Below, piece after piece: positions 26,601-34,250 of a stretch of DNA of 64,000 bases (its first letter is position 1; each line of letters begins with the position of its first letter). The notes under the pieces are model-generated. The model saw only the letters and a program-made list of their open reading frames with translations, searched no databases and was not told the DNA's origin. The position numbers and the translations under genes were made by a program. This DNA comes from Chryseobacterium artocarpi (GTDB lineage: Bacteria; Bacteroidota; Bacteroidia; Flavobacteriales; Weeksellaceae): contig NZ_MAYH01000034.1 in NCBI RefSeq assembly GCF_001684975.1, positions 62,001 through 126,000 of the forward strand. Direction: 5' to 3'.

Positions 26601-26861
26601 AGCGGGGTTTTCATAAATAATCTGTGATCCGTCGGAAATCTCAATTTTATAAGGTCCTCCCGGCTGAAGATTATCCAAACTGTATTGTCCTTTGCTGTTG
26701 GTTTTAGTTTCAAAGGTACTGTTGGTAGGAATATGCACTACCTTTACGGTGACTTCGGAAGAAATTCCTTTTAATCTTCCAAAAATTTTAGAACTGGTTT
26801 CCTGTGAGAATGCAAAACCAAAAGATAATAAAGCAAAAGCACAGATTATTTTTTTCTTCAT
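23676..26861 (-). CDS. Oar-like TonB-dependent outer-membrane receptor
   Basis: Outer-membrane beta-barrel, 1061 aa from the ATG at 26861. That start gives a clear signal peptide (MKKKIICAFALLSFGFAFSQ); an ATG 28 codons upstream adds an unlikely extension. Domains: carboxypeptidase-regulatory-like domain (about 22-105), TonB plug (about 110-250) with DAIQDVQVYIAPYDVKLGNFLGGSINAVTRSG, then a long barrel. The chain ends in the aromatic outer-membrane signature LGVRYNF. The plug text and size fit the Oar-like adhesin/receptor group. There is no SusD-like partner beside it, so a glycan-uptake pair is unlikely. The ligand is unknown. Confidence 0.92.
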   Translation of the reverse strand: MKKKIICAFALLSFGFAFSQETSSKIFGRLKGISSEVTVKVVHIPTNSTFETKTNSKGQYSLDNLQPGGPYKIEISDGSQIIYENPALQLSLGNNDLPIVEIGNKEKTIDEVKITSKRTAVKNGVGISQAQISGLPNINRGIQDVTKLVPQSANNSFNGTNFRYNNVTIDGSINNDAIGFSPSLGGQTGTSGMPGSSTRSNSISLDAIQDVQVYIAPYDVKLGNFLGGSINAVTRSGSNEVTGSLYTYGRNAAITGNNRVGDNSKMPKDFSDFIYGGRVGLPVVRDKVFLFTNLEYTKRTDPIFYNAGDPNALIDQTVAQQISDFVQKKYGFNVGSFNQYNNFSESSKLFNKLDWKINDQHTLSIKNNTVFSQASNLERDGANFRFSSMDFVQKNTASTTTLELKSRFNDKWNNNLVVGYSSIHDYRDPTSANAMFPQVEITHNGGTILLGNDREATVFNMKQKTFEITDNLTYKTGHHTFLLGTHNELYNINYGFVNALNGRISYKSLNDFYNGTPARIRGTYPFNGESRQTLFDNPYAQYKVNLLSLYLQDEINWGRVRLSPGIRVDYTDLPNKPQLSPLVNSSPQDPNYGNTYNYTPLSQLTNTYLNKPTLSPRLGFTIDVTEDRSMVLRGGSGIFVGRIPFAWLGYAYYNDGVGFGSYDYNAPTAAQLAANGDPLVGSNFSKWQNSSKVQVDLIDNNFKMPRVWRSSLAFDYTLGGYKLTLEGIYTKVLYDLKFQQVNKTDNVTYYSYDVNHEMPIYTTNINSKFSNAYLLSNTKEGYRYNLTAQISKSYSFGFNFFAAYTYGDAKDITNGIRNSMESNWQMNQSLTPNDPKLTTSNFAIKNRIVANLGYAFNISNSNKLYTNVYFNAQSGNPFSWGFVNSTIANTGQAAGLAYVFKDAAEAAKYIVPIKDGSGNILVTAQQQIADYENFVNNNDYLKSRRGTFTERNGDTTPWNVQADIRIMDEIRLSEKSKSNIQISLSIINFTNLLNKNWGKVYFVPNTFNSTASVGLTKVGNVAAGQPAAGDPTYNFKTPGLPYTIDQFASRFQAQLGVRYNF

Positions 26862-26915
26862 ATTTTTTCTTCTAAAAACTTGGTGTAAAAGTATATCTAC
26901 TAAATATGAAGTATG

Positions 26916-26941
26916 GTAACATAAAATTAACATTATGTAAC
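26916..26941. promoter_or_regulatory. Imperfect inverted repeat upstream of the TonB receptor gene
   Basis: GTAACATAA (26916-26924) and TTATGTAAC (26933-26941) are inverted halves with one mismatch and an 8-nt spacer, 55-80 bp before the receptor ATG. It could be an operator. The AT content makes chance occurrence plausible. Confidence 0.3.
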
Positions 26942-27088
26942 ACAATGTTTAAGATTTCCTTAAAAAAAACTTAATACAAATAATAAAATCATTCCAATAT
27001 TTTTTCTATAAAAATTGAATTTCACCTCTATTTAAATCAAAAAAAACAAGATAAAATCTTTTAAATGCTCAAAAATTTAAAAATTAAC

Positions 27089-27096
27089 TATCTTTG
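27089..27096 (+). promoter_or_regulatory. Putative -7 element (TATCTTTG) of the type IX-secreted repeat protein gene
   Basis: TATCTTTG matches TAnnTTTG exactly and lies 62 bp before the ATG. No TTG was found 19 nt upstream. Confidence 0.45.
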
Positions 27097-27158
27097 TCAC
27101 ACTGGAAATTAATTTAAAAACACTTGATTAAAATCCGATAAATGAAAAAACTAAAATC

Positions 27159-29294
27159 ATGAAAAAAATTCTACTTACACTATCTGTAAGCTGTGCATCC
27201 ATAGCTTACTCGCAGAATCTCAATTTTACAGATTCGAAATTCAAAGCTCTTCTTTTAAGTTCAAATACTACAAATGAGATTGTAAAAGATTTCAATGGAA
27301 ACTCTATTGCTATAGATCAAAACGGGGATGGTGAAATCCAACTTTCAGAGGCACAGCAGGTAAAAATATTGAATATTAAGATCAGCGATGAAATGTATAT
27401 TGATCCCAATGGCAATAGATCTGACCCTGGAAATATCAATACGACTTATTACGACAGTCACCTTCCCAATAGTATTTCAGATGCTTTACTTTTTTCCAAT
27501 CTTGAAGAACTTTACTTCTGGAATACAAAAGCTGCTAATATCAGCTTCACGAATCATGGAAAGATAAAGAAGGTACAAGGAAGACCTTTCTATTATGATT
27601 TCTCTCAATCAGGGCAATATACTGCTGCTGCGATAAATCTTTCATTTGATAACTGTCCAGGAATTCAGGATATAAATGATGTGATTGCTTATCAGGCTTC
27701 AGGAAATCCTTGGTATTCACCTGAAAATAGTTTAAGCATCAAAAATATTCAGTTAACTAACAGCTACTTAGTTATCGATAATACTGAACTGAGAGAACTA
27801 TATATCCAAAACACTAATGTCAGTACTTTAACATTTAATTCCTGTAAGTTCTTATCTAAAATTTCGGTACCCAATCTTACTTCTTTAACAAAGGTTTCAG
27901 TTGTGGGAAACAGCAGCGTTAATGAACAAAATATTGAACTTATAGTCAATAATTGTACAAATTTGGAGGAGATCATTGCTAATACGGATCATTATGAAAC
28001 AAATGGCGCTTATTTTTCTTCAGTAAACCTTAACGGCTGCTCAGCTTTAAAGAAAATAATGGGTTTAAATGCTGCGTCTATTGATTTCAGTACGGCAGGA
28101 TTAATTAACCTTGAGGAATTAGACTGTTCATTTTATAACAGATATGGATACAATACTACATCCGGTATTTATTTTGGTAAGGTAACATCATTAAATCTTG
28201 CGGGTCTTCCAAAACTTAAAGTTTTAAAGGCATTTAATCAAAAAATATCCAACAATGTGAATTTCAGTTCAGCACAGGCTTTGGAAAACATTGATATTAC
28301 GAACAGCTGTGGTTATATGAATACCGTAAACGTAAGTAACCTTTCTCATCTGCATACTTTAAGAGCCAACCGTCATTATACTGATGGTACAACAGGTGCT
28401 GATCATCTTCAGAATCTTATCACTAAAAACTGTACAGCATTAACCAGTTTTCAATTTGATTACAATAGTGATTTAAGAAAGCTTGATTTGGAAAACTGCC
28501 CAGGGCTACAATATTTAACAATAGGAACCTCTTTAGCAGATAAGTTCCCTAATTTACAAGAAATTAATCTTACGCAATGTACCGGATTCAAAGAGATCTC
28601 TGTAAGCTCAACAAAAATTTCAACACTGGATACGAAAGATTGTTCAGCATTACAATCCTTAACTTTGTCTTACAATCACCTTCTTACTTCACTCAATATT
28701 TCCAATAATTCAAACTTAGAATCATTATCACTTTCAGCTCTGTTTTTACTTACACAAGTCAATACTTCCGGGAATGTTAATTTAAAAAACGTTTATTTCA
28801 ATATTTGTCTACAGATTACTCATCTTGATTTTTCCACATCACCTCATCTTGGAGCAGTCGCTCTTGTTAACATGCCAGAACTAACATATGTAAACCTTAG
28901 AAACGGATCTCTAGAAAGTTTCTGGGAATTCATGAACTATAATTCTAACTTATCTGTTTGTGTAGATGATGCGCAATTAAGTGATTTTCAAACTTCATAT
29001 CCTGATATCAACTTTACCACGAATTGTGGGGCGACTTTATCTACAGCTAATCTAAAAACGAATACACCTCAAACTAAAGTTTTCCCGAACCCTGTAAAAG
29101 ACATCTTACAAATCAACTCAGAATATCCTGTAAAAAACATTAAGCTTATTGATAGCCAGCAAAGAATTATTTTTAATCAGAACTTCAATCAGAAAGCAGT
29201 AAAAATTGATCTTTCAAGCTATCCAAGCGCTCTTTATTTTATGAAAATTACAACAGAAAAATCAGAAACAACAGAGAAAATTATCAAGAAATAA
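27159..29294 (+). CDS. Secreted leucine-rich-repeat-like protein with type IX secretion sorting domain
   Basis: A 711-aa protein with an N-terminal signal peptide (MKKILLTLSVSCASIAYSQ). A calcium-loop-like segment DQNGDGEIQLSE lies near residues 52-63. The long middle part (about 100-620) is built of irregular LRR-like beta repeats such as LNLAGLPKLKVLKA, LDLENCPGLQYLTI and LNISNNSNLESLSL. The C-terminal 70 residues form a type A sorting domain: FPNPVKDILQINSEY, IKLIDSQQRIIFNQNF and SALYFMKITTEKSETTEKIIKK. It is therefore probably exported by the type IX system and anchored or released at the surface. The binding partner is unknown. It has its own -7 element and terminator. Confidence 0.88.
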   Translation: MKKILLTLSVSCASIAYSQNLNFTDSKFKALLLSSNTTNEIVKDFNGNSIAIDQNGDGEIQLSEAQQVKILNIKISDEMYIDPNGNRSDPGNINTTYYDSHLPNSISDALLFSNLEELYFWNTKAANISFTNHGKIKKVQGRPFYYDFSQSGQYTAAAINLSFDNCPGIQDINDVIAYQASGNPWYSPENSLSIKNIQLTNSYLVIDNTELRELYIQNTNVSTLTFNSCKFLSKISVPNLTSLTKVSVVGNSSVNEQNIELIVNNCTNLEEIIANTDHYETNGAYFSSVNLNGCSALKKIMGLNAASIDFSTAGLINLEELDCSFYNRYGYNTTSGIYFGKVTSLNLAGLPKLKVLKAFNQKISNNVNFSSAQALENIDITNSCGYMNTVNVSNLSHLHTLRANRHYTDGTTGADHLQNLITKNCTALTSFQFDYNSDLRKLDLENCPGLQYLTIGTSLADKFPNLQEINLTQCTGFKEISVSSTKISTLDTKDCSALQSLTLSYNHLLTSLNISNNSNLESLSLSALFLLTQVNTSGNVNLKNVYFNICLQITHLDFSTSPHLGAVALVNMPELTYVNLRNGSLESFWEFMNYNSNLSVCVDDAQLSDFQTSYPDINFTTNCGATLSTANLKTNTPQTKVFPNPVKDILQINSEYPVKNIKLIDSQQRIIFNQNFNQKAVKIDLSSYPSALYFMKITTEKSETTEKIIKK

Positions 29295-29320
29295 TCCTTT
29301 TCAATACAACTCTTTTCACC

Positions 29321-29350
29321 AAAAATCATAGAACTTTCTATGATTTTTTT
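29321..29350 (+). terminator. Intrinsic terminator of the type IX-secreted protein gene
   Basis: AAAAATCATAGA pairs with TCTATGATTTTT across ACTT and continues into a T-run. It lies 27 bp after the stop codon. Confidence 0.85.
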
Positions 29351-29354
29351 GGTT

Positions 29355-29362
29355 TATATTTG
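29355..29362 (+). promoter_or_regulatory. Putative -7 element (TATATTTG) of the DUF72 gene
   Basis: TATATTTG lies 33 bp before the DUF72 ATG and directly after the preceding terminator. No -33 TTG at the right distance was seen. Confidence 0.4.
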
Positions 29363-29394
29363 TGTTGATTGTTTAACACTACAAAATTACAGAT

Positions 29395-30285
29395 ATGAAA
29401 TTCGGACAAGTAGAAGATCCTTCAAAGATAGATTTTACTCTTCCAAAGGATCATTCCAAAACCAAAGAGATTTTAAGTCTTAATAAAAAAGGATTGGAAA
29501 ACATCTCTATCGGATGTGCCAAGTGGAATAAAACGGATCTTAAGGGATTTTATCCCAGAGGAACCAAGGACGAACTGACTTATTATGCTACTCAGTTTAA
29601 TTCTATTGAGCTGAATGCCACCTTCTATGGAATGCCAACTCCGGATCAGGTAAAAACATGGAAGGAAAAAACTCCAGCTGACTTTAAATTCTTCCCTAAG
29701 ATCACCAATACAGTATCACACTTCAGAAGATTAATTGACGTTACTGAACCTGTTACCCATTTTGCATCAGCTGTAATGAATTTTGATGAAAAATTGGGTA
29801 TGGCTTTTCTTCAACTTCACGATAATTTTAAGCCAAAAGATTATGACAGGCTGGAAAAATTTGTAAAAGAATGGCCTAAAGAAGTTCCTCTTGCTATAGA
29901 GCTTAGAAATACGGAATGGTTTACTAACGAGGATATCTTAAATACCACTTGCGAGCTCTTTGAAGCCAATAATATCACGAATATCATCGTGGATACAGCC
30001 GGAAGAAGAGATATGCTTCATATGCGTCTTACAACACCTAATGCATTTATCCGTTATGTTGGAGCCAATGCAGAAAGTGATTATGACAGATTGGATGACT
30101 GGATGAAACATCTTACTCAATGGAAAAAGGATGGATTGCAAAACCTTTATTTCTTCGTTCATCAAAATGTTGAAAAAGCATCTCCTCTACTCTCTGCTTA
30201 TTTTATTAAAAAAATGAATGAGGAATGGAAAACTGATATCCATATTCCTCAAATGGCAACTGAAAGTACGGGTACTCTTTTTTAG
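29395..30285 (+). CDS. DUF72 family protein (YecE-like TIM-barrel)
   Basis: A 296-aa member of the widespread DUF72/YecE family, which adopts a TIM-barrel fold and has no firmly assigned reaction. Recognisable blocks are ISIGCAKWNKTDLKGFYP (about 37-54), YATQFNSIELNATFYGMP (about 63-80), FKFFPKITNTVSHFRRL and LGMAFLQLHDNFKP. VPLAIELRNTEWF and FIRYVGAN follow, with a late QNLYFFVHQN. These match the family order. It is monocistronic by spacing (100 bp before, 175 bp after). The start ATGAAATTCGG is the only sensible one. Confidence 0.93.
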   Translation: MKFGQVEDPSKIDFTLPKDHSKTKEILSLNKKGLENISIGCAKWNKTDLKGFYPRGTKDELTYYATQFNSIELNATFYGMPTPDQVKTWKEKTPADFKFFPKITNTVSHFRRLIDVTEPVTHFASAVMNFDEKLGMAFLQLHDNFKPKDYDRLEKFVKEWPKEVPLAIELRNTEWFTNEDILNTTCELFEANNITNIIVDTAGRRDMLHMRLTTPNAFIRYVGANAESDYDRLDDWMKHLTQWKKDGLQNLYFFVHQNVEKASPLLSAYFIKKMNEEWKTDIHIPQMATESTGTLF

Positions 30286-30412
30286 AAAAAATTGATAAAT
30301 ATTATTTAAAAACAATAATTATTCAACAATAAAAAAATTAAATAGATTCATTTTAATTTAACCTTCAGCTAGTAACAAACGCCTTTTCTTATTGGAAAAA
30401 TATTTACATTAG

Positions 30413-30444
30413 AGTATACCATATTGTAAAGAATCTGGTATACT
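30413..30444. promoter_or_regulatory. Perfect inverted repeat AGTATACCA-N14-TGGTATACT
   Basis: AGTATACCA (30413-30421) and TGGTATACT (30436-30444) are perfect 9-bp inverted halves, ending 16 bp before the ATG of the 76-aa gene. It may be an operator or a 5' leader hairpin that controls this small gene. Confidence 0.55.
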
Positions 30445-30460
30445 TAAAAAAATTAATATC

Positions 30461-30691
30461 ATGGAAAAGGAAATTTGTAAAATCAGTGTTGCGGGCAATT
30501 GGCTTGGTGATGAATATACCTTTTATGAGAATCACACCATAAAAAGAGTATATGATAACCACAGTTTAAATTCCAACAAAACTGAATGGCTGGAACCTCA
30601 ACAAATCAGCAATCAAAGTAAAGACAAGATCATAAAGAATTGTCCCGAAGAATTCAAGGAAAGAATCATGCAGATTCTTGATTATCCTTAA
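30461..30691 (+). CDS. Small hypothetical protein (76 aa)
   Basis: Unrecognised. It reads MEKEICKISVAGNWLGDEYT and contains FYENHTIKRVYDNHSLNSNK, with charged, soluble composition and no signal or membrane segment. The ATG is preceded by an A-rich leader and a 9-bp inverted repeat. It stands alone between the DUF72 gene and a convergent membrane-protein gene. Codon use looks like its neighbours, so it is probably a real gene. Confidence 0.7.
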   Translation: MEKEICKISVAGNWLGDEYTFYENHTIKRVYDNHSLNSNKTEWLEPQQISNQSKDKIIKNCPEEFKERIMQILDYP

Positions 30692-30698
30692 TAAAAAA

Positions 30699-30764
30699 CT
30701 CTCGCAGATTTCACCAATTAAAGTAGACTGATAAAACATCTACGATCAGCAAAATCTGCGAGAG
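30699..30764. repeat. Long inverted repeat (CTCTCGCAGATTT ... AAATCTGCGAGAG)
   Basis: Thirteen-base arms at 30699-30711 and 30752-30764 are perfectly complementary, with a 40-nt loop that can also fold locally (GTAGA with TCTAC). It fills the space between two convergent genes and may end transcription in both directions, or be a member of a dispersed intergenic repeat family. Confidence 0.7.
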
Positions 30765-30779
30765 CATTATATAAATTTA

Positions 30780-31373
30780 CTATTTATTTCTCTTTAAAAG
30801 CAATACCAGATTCAGGAATAAAAGGAGAAAATCCAATGTAATCCAGATTCCAAGCTTGGTATTTTCATAATTATAGGCATCCACCTGCTTTTTTGCAGCC
30901 TCAGAAAGCTTCATACTCTGATTAATATAATTCTGTACTTCCACAATCTGATCTATATTCTTATTGGGAACTGAATGCTGGGAAAAGTATACCAGATTCT
31001 TTTTCCCAAGATAACCGACAATCCAATATTCATCAGACTTATCCATTTTCAGGTATTCTATTCGATAATATTCCGGACGTACTTTTCCTATATGCTTAGG
31101 CTCCAGTATTGTATTATTATCAATTTTATTTACATTAATAAGATAGAAATCCAATGCTTGTGGAAGCTTATTGATAACCTGTAATCCTACAGAATTATCC
31201 ACAAATGCCACTGCACTTTTTTTGATAAACCAATACGTAAAAACAGAGATTGAGGAAACCACTGTCACAATGCGAAACAGTCTTGCCCATTTTGCCATCC
31301 TTCCTGATTTGACCTTAAACAACATTAAAGACAAAACTGAAGCTAGAAATATTATAAAAATAATCAGTGTCAT
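30780..31373 (-). CDS. Hypothetical membrane protein (197 aa)
   Basis: Unrecognised. Two N-terminal membrane segments (about 1-17 and 30-51), an extracytoplasmic domain of about 110 residues (IEYLKMDKSDEYWIVGYLGK within it), and a last membrane helix (about 172-193, LGIWITLDFLLLFLNLVLLL) ending KRNK. Its ATG lies within 60 bp of the divergent gene at 31433, and the two 5' regions overlap. The 3' end faces the long inverted repeat. No conserved enzyme motif was seen. Confidence 0.7.
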   Translation of the reverse strand: MTLIIFIIFLASVLSLMLFKVKSGRMAKWARLFRIVTVVSSISVFTYWFIKKSAVAFVDNSVGLQVINKLPQALDFYLINVNKIDNNTILEPKHIGKVRPEYYRIEYLKMDKSDEYWIVGYLGKKNLVYFSQHSVPNKNIDQIVEVQNYINQSMKLSEAAKKQVDAYNYENTKLGIWITLDFLLLFLNLVLLLKRNK

Positions 31374-31405
31374 ATTTTACAAAGATACTTAATCTATATT
31401 TTATT

Positions 31406-31413
31406 TATATTTG
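31406..31413 (+). promoter_or_regulatory. Putative -7 element (TATATTTG) for the gene at 31433
   Basis: TATATTTG matches TAnnTTTG and is 19 bp before the ATG at 31433. Its position supports this ATG over the one at 31367, which would lie upstream of the transcript start. Confidence 0.5.
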
Positions 31414-31432
31414 CCGTCAAATTTTAATAACC

Positions 31433-32677
31433 ATGAAAAACGCATTTTCAGTATTTGCTTTTTTGAGCATAACTTCTATCTATGCTCAAGTAAAATACGA
31501 AAAAGGTTACATTATTAATAATGATAATATAAAAACAGAAGTACTTATCAAAAACAAAGGATGGGTAAGTAATCCGGATTCGTTCAGCTACAAAAAAGAT
31601 GATAACGCTCAGGAATCCACTGGTATTCCATCTAATATCAAAGAATTTGGGGTTTATAATGAGGTAAAGTATATTACCTATAATGGGGACATAGATTACT
31701 CTTCAGATGATATTGCCAGCCTGACTCATAATAAAGAGCCTAAACTTGTTAAAAGTTCAGTATTTTTAAAGGAAATTGCCTCTGGAAATAAGAGATTATA
31801 CACTTATAAAGGTCATATTACCAGATATTTTTATTCTGATTCAGATTCTGTTATAAAGCCTTTGATCTATAAAAAATATTTATTGGATGGTAATAAATCA
31901 TTAGTTGCAACCAATGATGAGTATCTGGATCAGTTGAAAGCTCTTTTTGCGGATGATACAAGCACACTTTCTAAGGTAGACAGGACACAATATTCTACAT
32001 CCAGCTTAACAAGAATTTTCACTGAATATAATGGTAAAACAGCAGTAAATTCAAACAGTCCGTCTGAAGTAGCTGTTTCCACTAAGAAAAAAGAAGTGAA
32101 GCTTAATCTCAATATAAGACCCGGAGTTAATTTTTATTCTCCTTTAAAATTGGAAGAGTCTTATCCTTCTCCTGAACTTGCGTCATCAAAAACTAATTTT
32201 AGGATTGGTGTGGAAGCAGAGCTCATTCTTCCTTTCAACAGAAATAAATGGTCTGTTATTCTCGAACCTACATTTTCTCAGTATTCCAATAAGAAAACAA
32301 CCGTTCGTACGAATGACAATCTGTATAATATAACAATGGATAGTTATTCATCTATCAGTATTCCTCTAGGGGTAAGACATTATATGTATATCAATGATAA
32401 ATCAAAGATATTTGTAAATGCCAGCATCAATGTCTTTACTATAAAAACAAGTTCTCCATCTTCTATAGATGTAGATTATGACGGATTTTTATTTGATAAA
32501 TTAGAATTGGCATCTACTCAAAGTTTCAGAAATGCTTCTTTTGGAGTAGGCTATAACTATAACAGTAAATATAGTTTAGAAGCAAGATTTAATACCCGCA
32601 GCAATATATTGGATAAGGATCTACCGCATGCAGATATTAAATCTTTTTCTTTAATTTTTGGATATAATATTTTTTAG
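31433..32677 (+). CDS. Outer-membrane beta-barrel protein (PorT-like/OMP_b-brl type)
   Basis: From the ATG at 31433 the protein is 414 aa with signal peptide MKNAFSVFAFLSITSIYAQ. The N-terminal half (about 20-230) has no clear relative and contains GYIINNDNIKTEVLIKNKGW. The C-terminal half (about 235-414) alternates beta strands typical of an eight-stranded outer-membrane barrel: LNLNIRPGVNFY, GVEAELILPFNRNKWSVILEP, SISIPLGVRHYMYIND and FSLIFGYNIF, with a terminal aromatic. Upstream codons to 31367 are open but place the signal peptide internally, so they were not used. The stop overlaps the convergent HD-protein stop by 4 bp. Confidence 0.82.
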   Translation: MKNAFSVFAFLSITSIYAQVKYEKGYIINNDNIKTEVLIKNKGWVSNPDSFSYKKDDNAQESTGIPSNIKEFGVYNEVKYITYNGDIDYSSDDIASLTHNKEPKLVKSSVFLKEIASGNKRLYTYKGHITRYFYSDSDSVIKPLIYKKYLLDGNKSLVATNDEYLDQLKALFADDTSTLSKVDRTQYSTSSLTRIFTEYNGKTAVNSNSPSEVAVSTKKKEVKLNLNIRPGVNFYSPLKLEESYPSPELASSKTNFRIGVEAELILPFNRNKWSVILEPTFSQYSNKKTTVRTNDNLYNITMDSYSSISIPLGVRHYMYINDKSKIFVNASINVFTIKTSSPSSIDVDYDGFLFDKLELASTQSFRNASFGVGYNYNSKYSLEARFNTRSNILDKDLPHADIKSFSLIFGYNIF

Positions 32678-33318
32678 TCTACATTCCATTCTTTATAAAA
32701 CTGGTCGAGGAAATTCAGCATATAATCATGTCTTTCTTCGGCCATTTTTTTTCCTTTTTCAGTATTCATCAGATCTTTCAGAAGTAATAATTTCTCATAG
32801 AAATGATTAATCGTCGTTCCGTTTGATTTTTTATACTCTTCTTTAGACATATTCAAACTTGGCTGCACTGCGGGATCGTGCATTGGATTATTCTTGAATC
32901 CGCCGAAGTTAAATGTTCTTGCAATTCCTATGGCTCCAATGGCATCAATTCGGTCTGCATCCTGTACAATCTGCAATTCCAGAGATGGATTTACCGGAGC
33001 ATTTCCTCTATTTTTAAATGATATATTTTCGATAACAAATAAAACTTTTTCAATAGTTTCGTTGGGAACATTTTGTGATTCTAAAAACTCTCTTGATATT
33101 CTTGGAGCTATCGTCTCATCTCCGTTGTGAAATTTAGGATCAGCAATATCATGTAATAATGCAGATAATTCTACTACATCCTGATCACAATTTTCTGTTT
33201 CTCCTATTTTTTTTGCCAGCTTCCAGACTCTTTCAATATGGAACCAATCGTGTCCAGCTTCTGCTCCTTCTAATTTTTCTTTTACAAATTCTACGGTGTT
33301 TTCAATGGTACTTTTCAT
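32674..33318 (-). CDS. HD-domain phosphohydrolase
   Basis: A 214-aa metal-dependent phosphohydrolase of the HD superfamily, YedJ-like. Metal-binding residues: His27 (GHDWFHIERV), the HD doublet at 56-57 (LLHDIADPKF) and a later Asp in VQDADRIDAIG. Substrates of this group include nucleotides and other phosphate esters; none is certain here. The gene is co-transcribed with the alpha/beta hydrolase: its ATG overlaps that gene's stop by 4 bp (ATGA). Length and motif order agree with complete family members. Confidence 0.9.
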   Translation of the reverse strand: MKSTIENTVEFVKEKLEGAEAGHDWFHIERVWKLAKKIGETENCDQDVVELSALLHDIADPKFHNGDETIAPRISREFLESQNVPNETIEKVLFVIENISFKNRGNAPVNPSLELQIVQDADRIDAIGAIGIARTFNFGGFKNNPMHDPAVQPSLNMSKEEYKKSNGTTINHFYEKLLLLKDLMNTEKGKKMAEERHDYMLNFLDQFYKEWNVD

Positions 33319-34160
33319 TTATCTATCAATTCATTTAAAATAATATCCCAGAGTTTATGATTGTAGCTTCTAAAAAAATTAACATGTCCAATTTCTTTTT
33401 TCTCAGATTCGGAAGTTTTTACAAGTCTATAGGTAGGTTTAAGGTTGGGATATGTATTATTCAGTAAGCTTAATACTCCTTTTTCAGTAAGCCATACATC
33501 ATCTTCAGCCCGGATCACAAAGACTTTTTGTGTTAAATTTTTAGAATAATCATCAATTTTCTCCAACAACCGGTTGGTTGATTTCTTGTTTAAAATTAAG
33601 GTTCTCCAGTCATATGCACAATTTTTTGGAAGACTTTCTCCAAGCCCAAACCAATTTGCCGGAAAATACCCTAATAAAGAAGTAGTTAAAGGCTGAACAA
33701 TTCCGAATCCCAGATAAGCTTCTATTTTAGTTTTCAATCTCAGATTACCGACAAACGCATTCTGAGTTCCTACGAATACAAACTCTTCAAACATTTCCGA
33801 ATCTTTATTCATTCCCAAAATCAATGCGCCTACAGAATGTCCTAAACAATATTTTCTATATTCGGAAAAGTGAGTTTTGATATATTGAGTTAAAGTTTTA
33901 AAATCCCGAGAGCCCCAAATCCTCATAGACCCTTGAAATCCTTTCATTTCTTTAGGTTTGGAAAGTCCTATTCCTCTATAATCATAAGTGATTACAGTAA
34001 ATCCTTGTTCAGAAAAATATTTGGCAAAGGAAAAGTATACCTGTTGTTTTACACCTGTCGCAGAGTTAATCAGCAATAGTTTTCTGTTATTTTTTTCAGG
34101 GTGAAAAAGATGAACAGAGAGAGAGGCATGGTCTTCTGTGGTCAGTATTAGTTTTTCCAT
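33315..34160 (-). CDS. Alpha/beta hydrolase
   Basis: A 281-aa hydrolase. The nucleophile elbow is Gly-His-Ser109-Val-Gly (LGHSVGALILG), and the family block DYRGIGLSKP is at 60-69. The acid is probably the Asp in VIRAEDDVWL (about 215-224) and the catalytic His is in EIGHVNFFRSYNHKLWD near the end. This resembles the YheT/serine-aminopeptidase-like esterases annotated in Flavobacteria. The substrate is unknown. It is the first gene of a two-gene unit with the HD protein. The rbsK terminator lies just upstream. Confidence 0.88.
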   Translation of the reverse strand: MEKLILTTEDHASLSVHLFHPEKNNRKLLLINSATGVKQQVYFSFAKYFSEQGFTVITYDYRGIGLSKPKEMKGFQGSMRIWGSRDFKTLTQYIKTHFSEYRKYCLGHSVGALILGMNKDSEMFEEFVFVGTQNAFVGNLRLKTKIEAYLGFGIVQPLTTSLLGYFPANWFGLGESLPKNCAYDWRTLILNKKSTNRLLEKIDDYSKNLTQKVFVIRAEDDVWLTEKGVLSLLNNTYPNLKPTYRLVKTSESEKKEIGHVNFFRSYNHKLWDIILNELIDK

Positions 34161-34171
34161 AGGATAAAAAG

Positions 34172-34196
34172 AAAAAATCCACTATAAAAGTGGACA
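34172..34196 (-). terminator. Intrinsic terminator of the ribokinase-like gene
   Basis: On the minus strand TCCACT pairs with AGTGGA (34178-34183 with 34189-34194) across five bases and is followed by a T-rich tract. It separates the kinase gene from the hydrolase gene. Confidence 0.7.
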
Positions 34197-34250
34197 TTTT
34201 CTATATCTTTTTATGTTAAGTTTTGAACTTTTAATATGTCGTAAATAGCT

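Larger units (their letters stand above)
26862..27158. other. 297-bp divergent intergenic region
   Basis: It separates the TonB receptor from the type IX-secreted protein gene. It holds an imperfect inverted repeat at 26916-26941 on the receptor side and a TATCTTTG -7 element at 27089-27096 for the rightward gene. Nothing else was recognised. Confidence 0.7.

Noticed and set aside
26862..26945. Longer start of the TonB receptor
   Set aside because: It would put 28 residues before a perfect signal peptide. The ATG at 26861 was used.
31367..31432. Longer start of the outer-membrane barrel gene
   Set aside because: It buries the signal peptide and lies upstream of the -7 element at 31406-31413.
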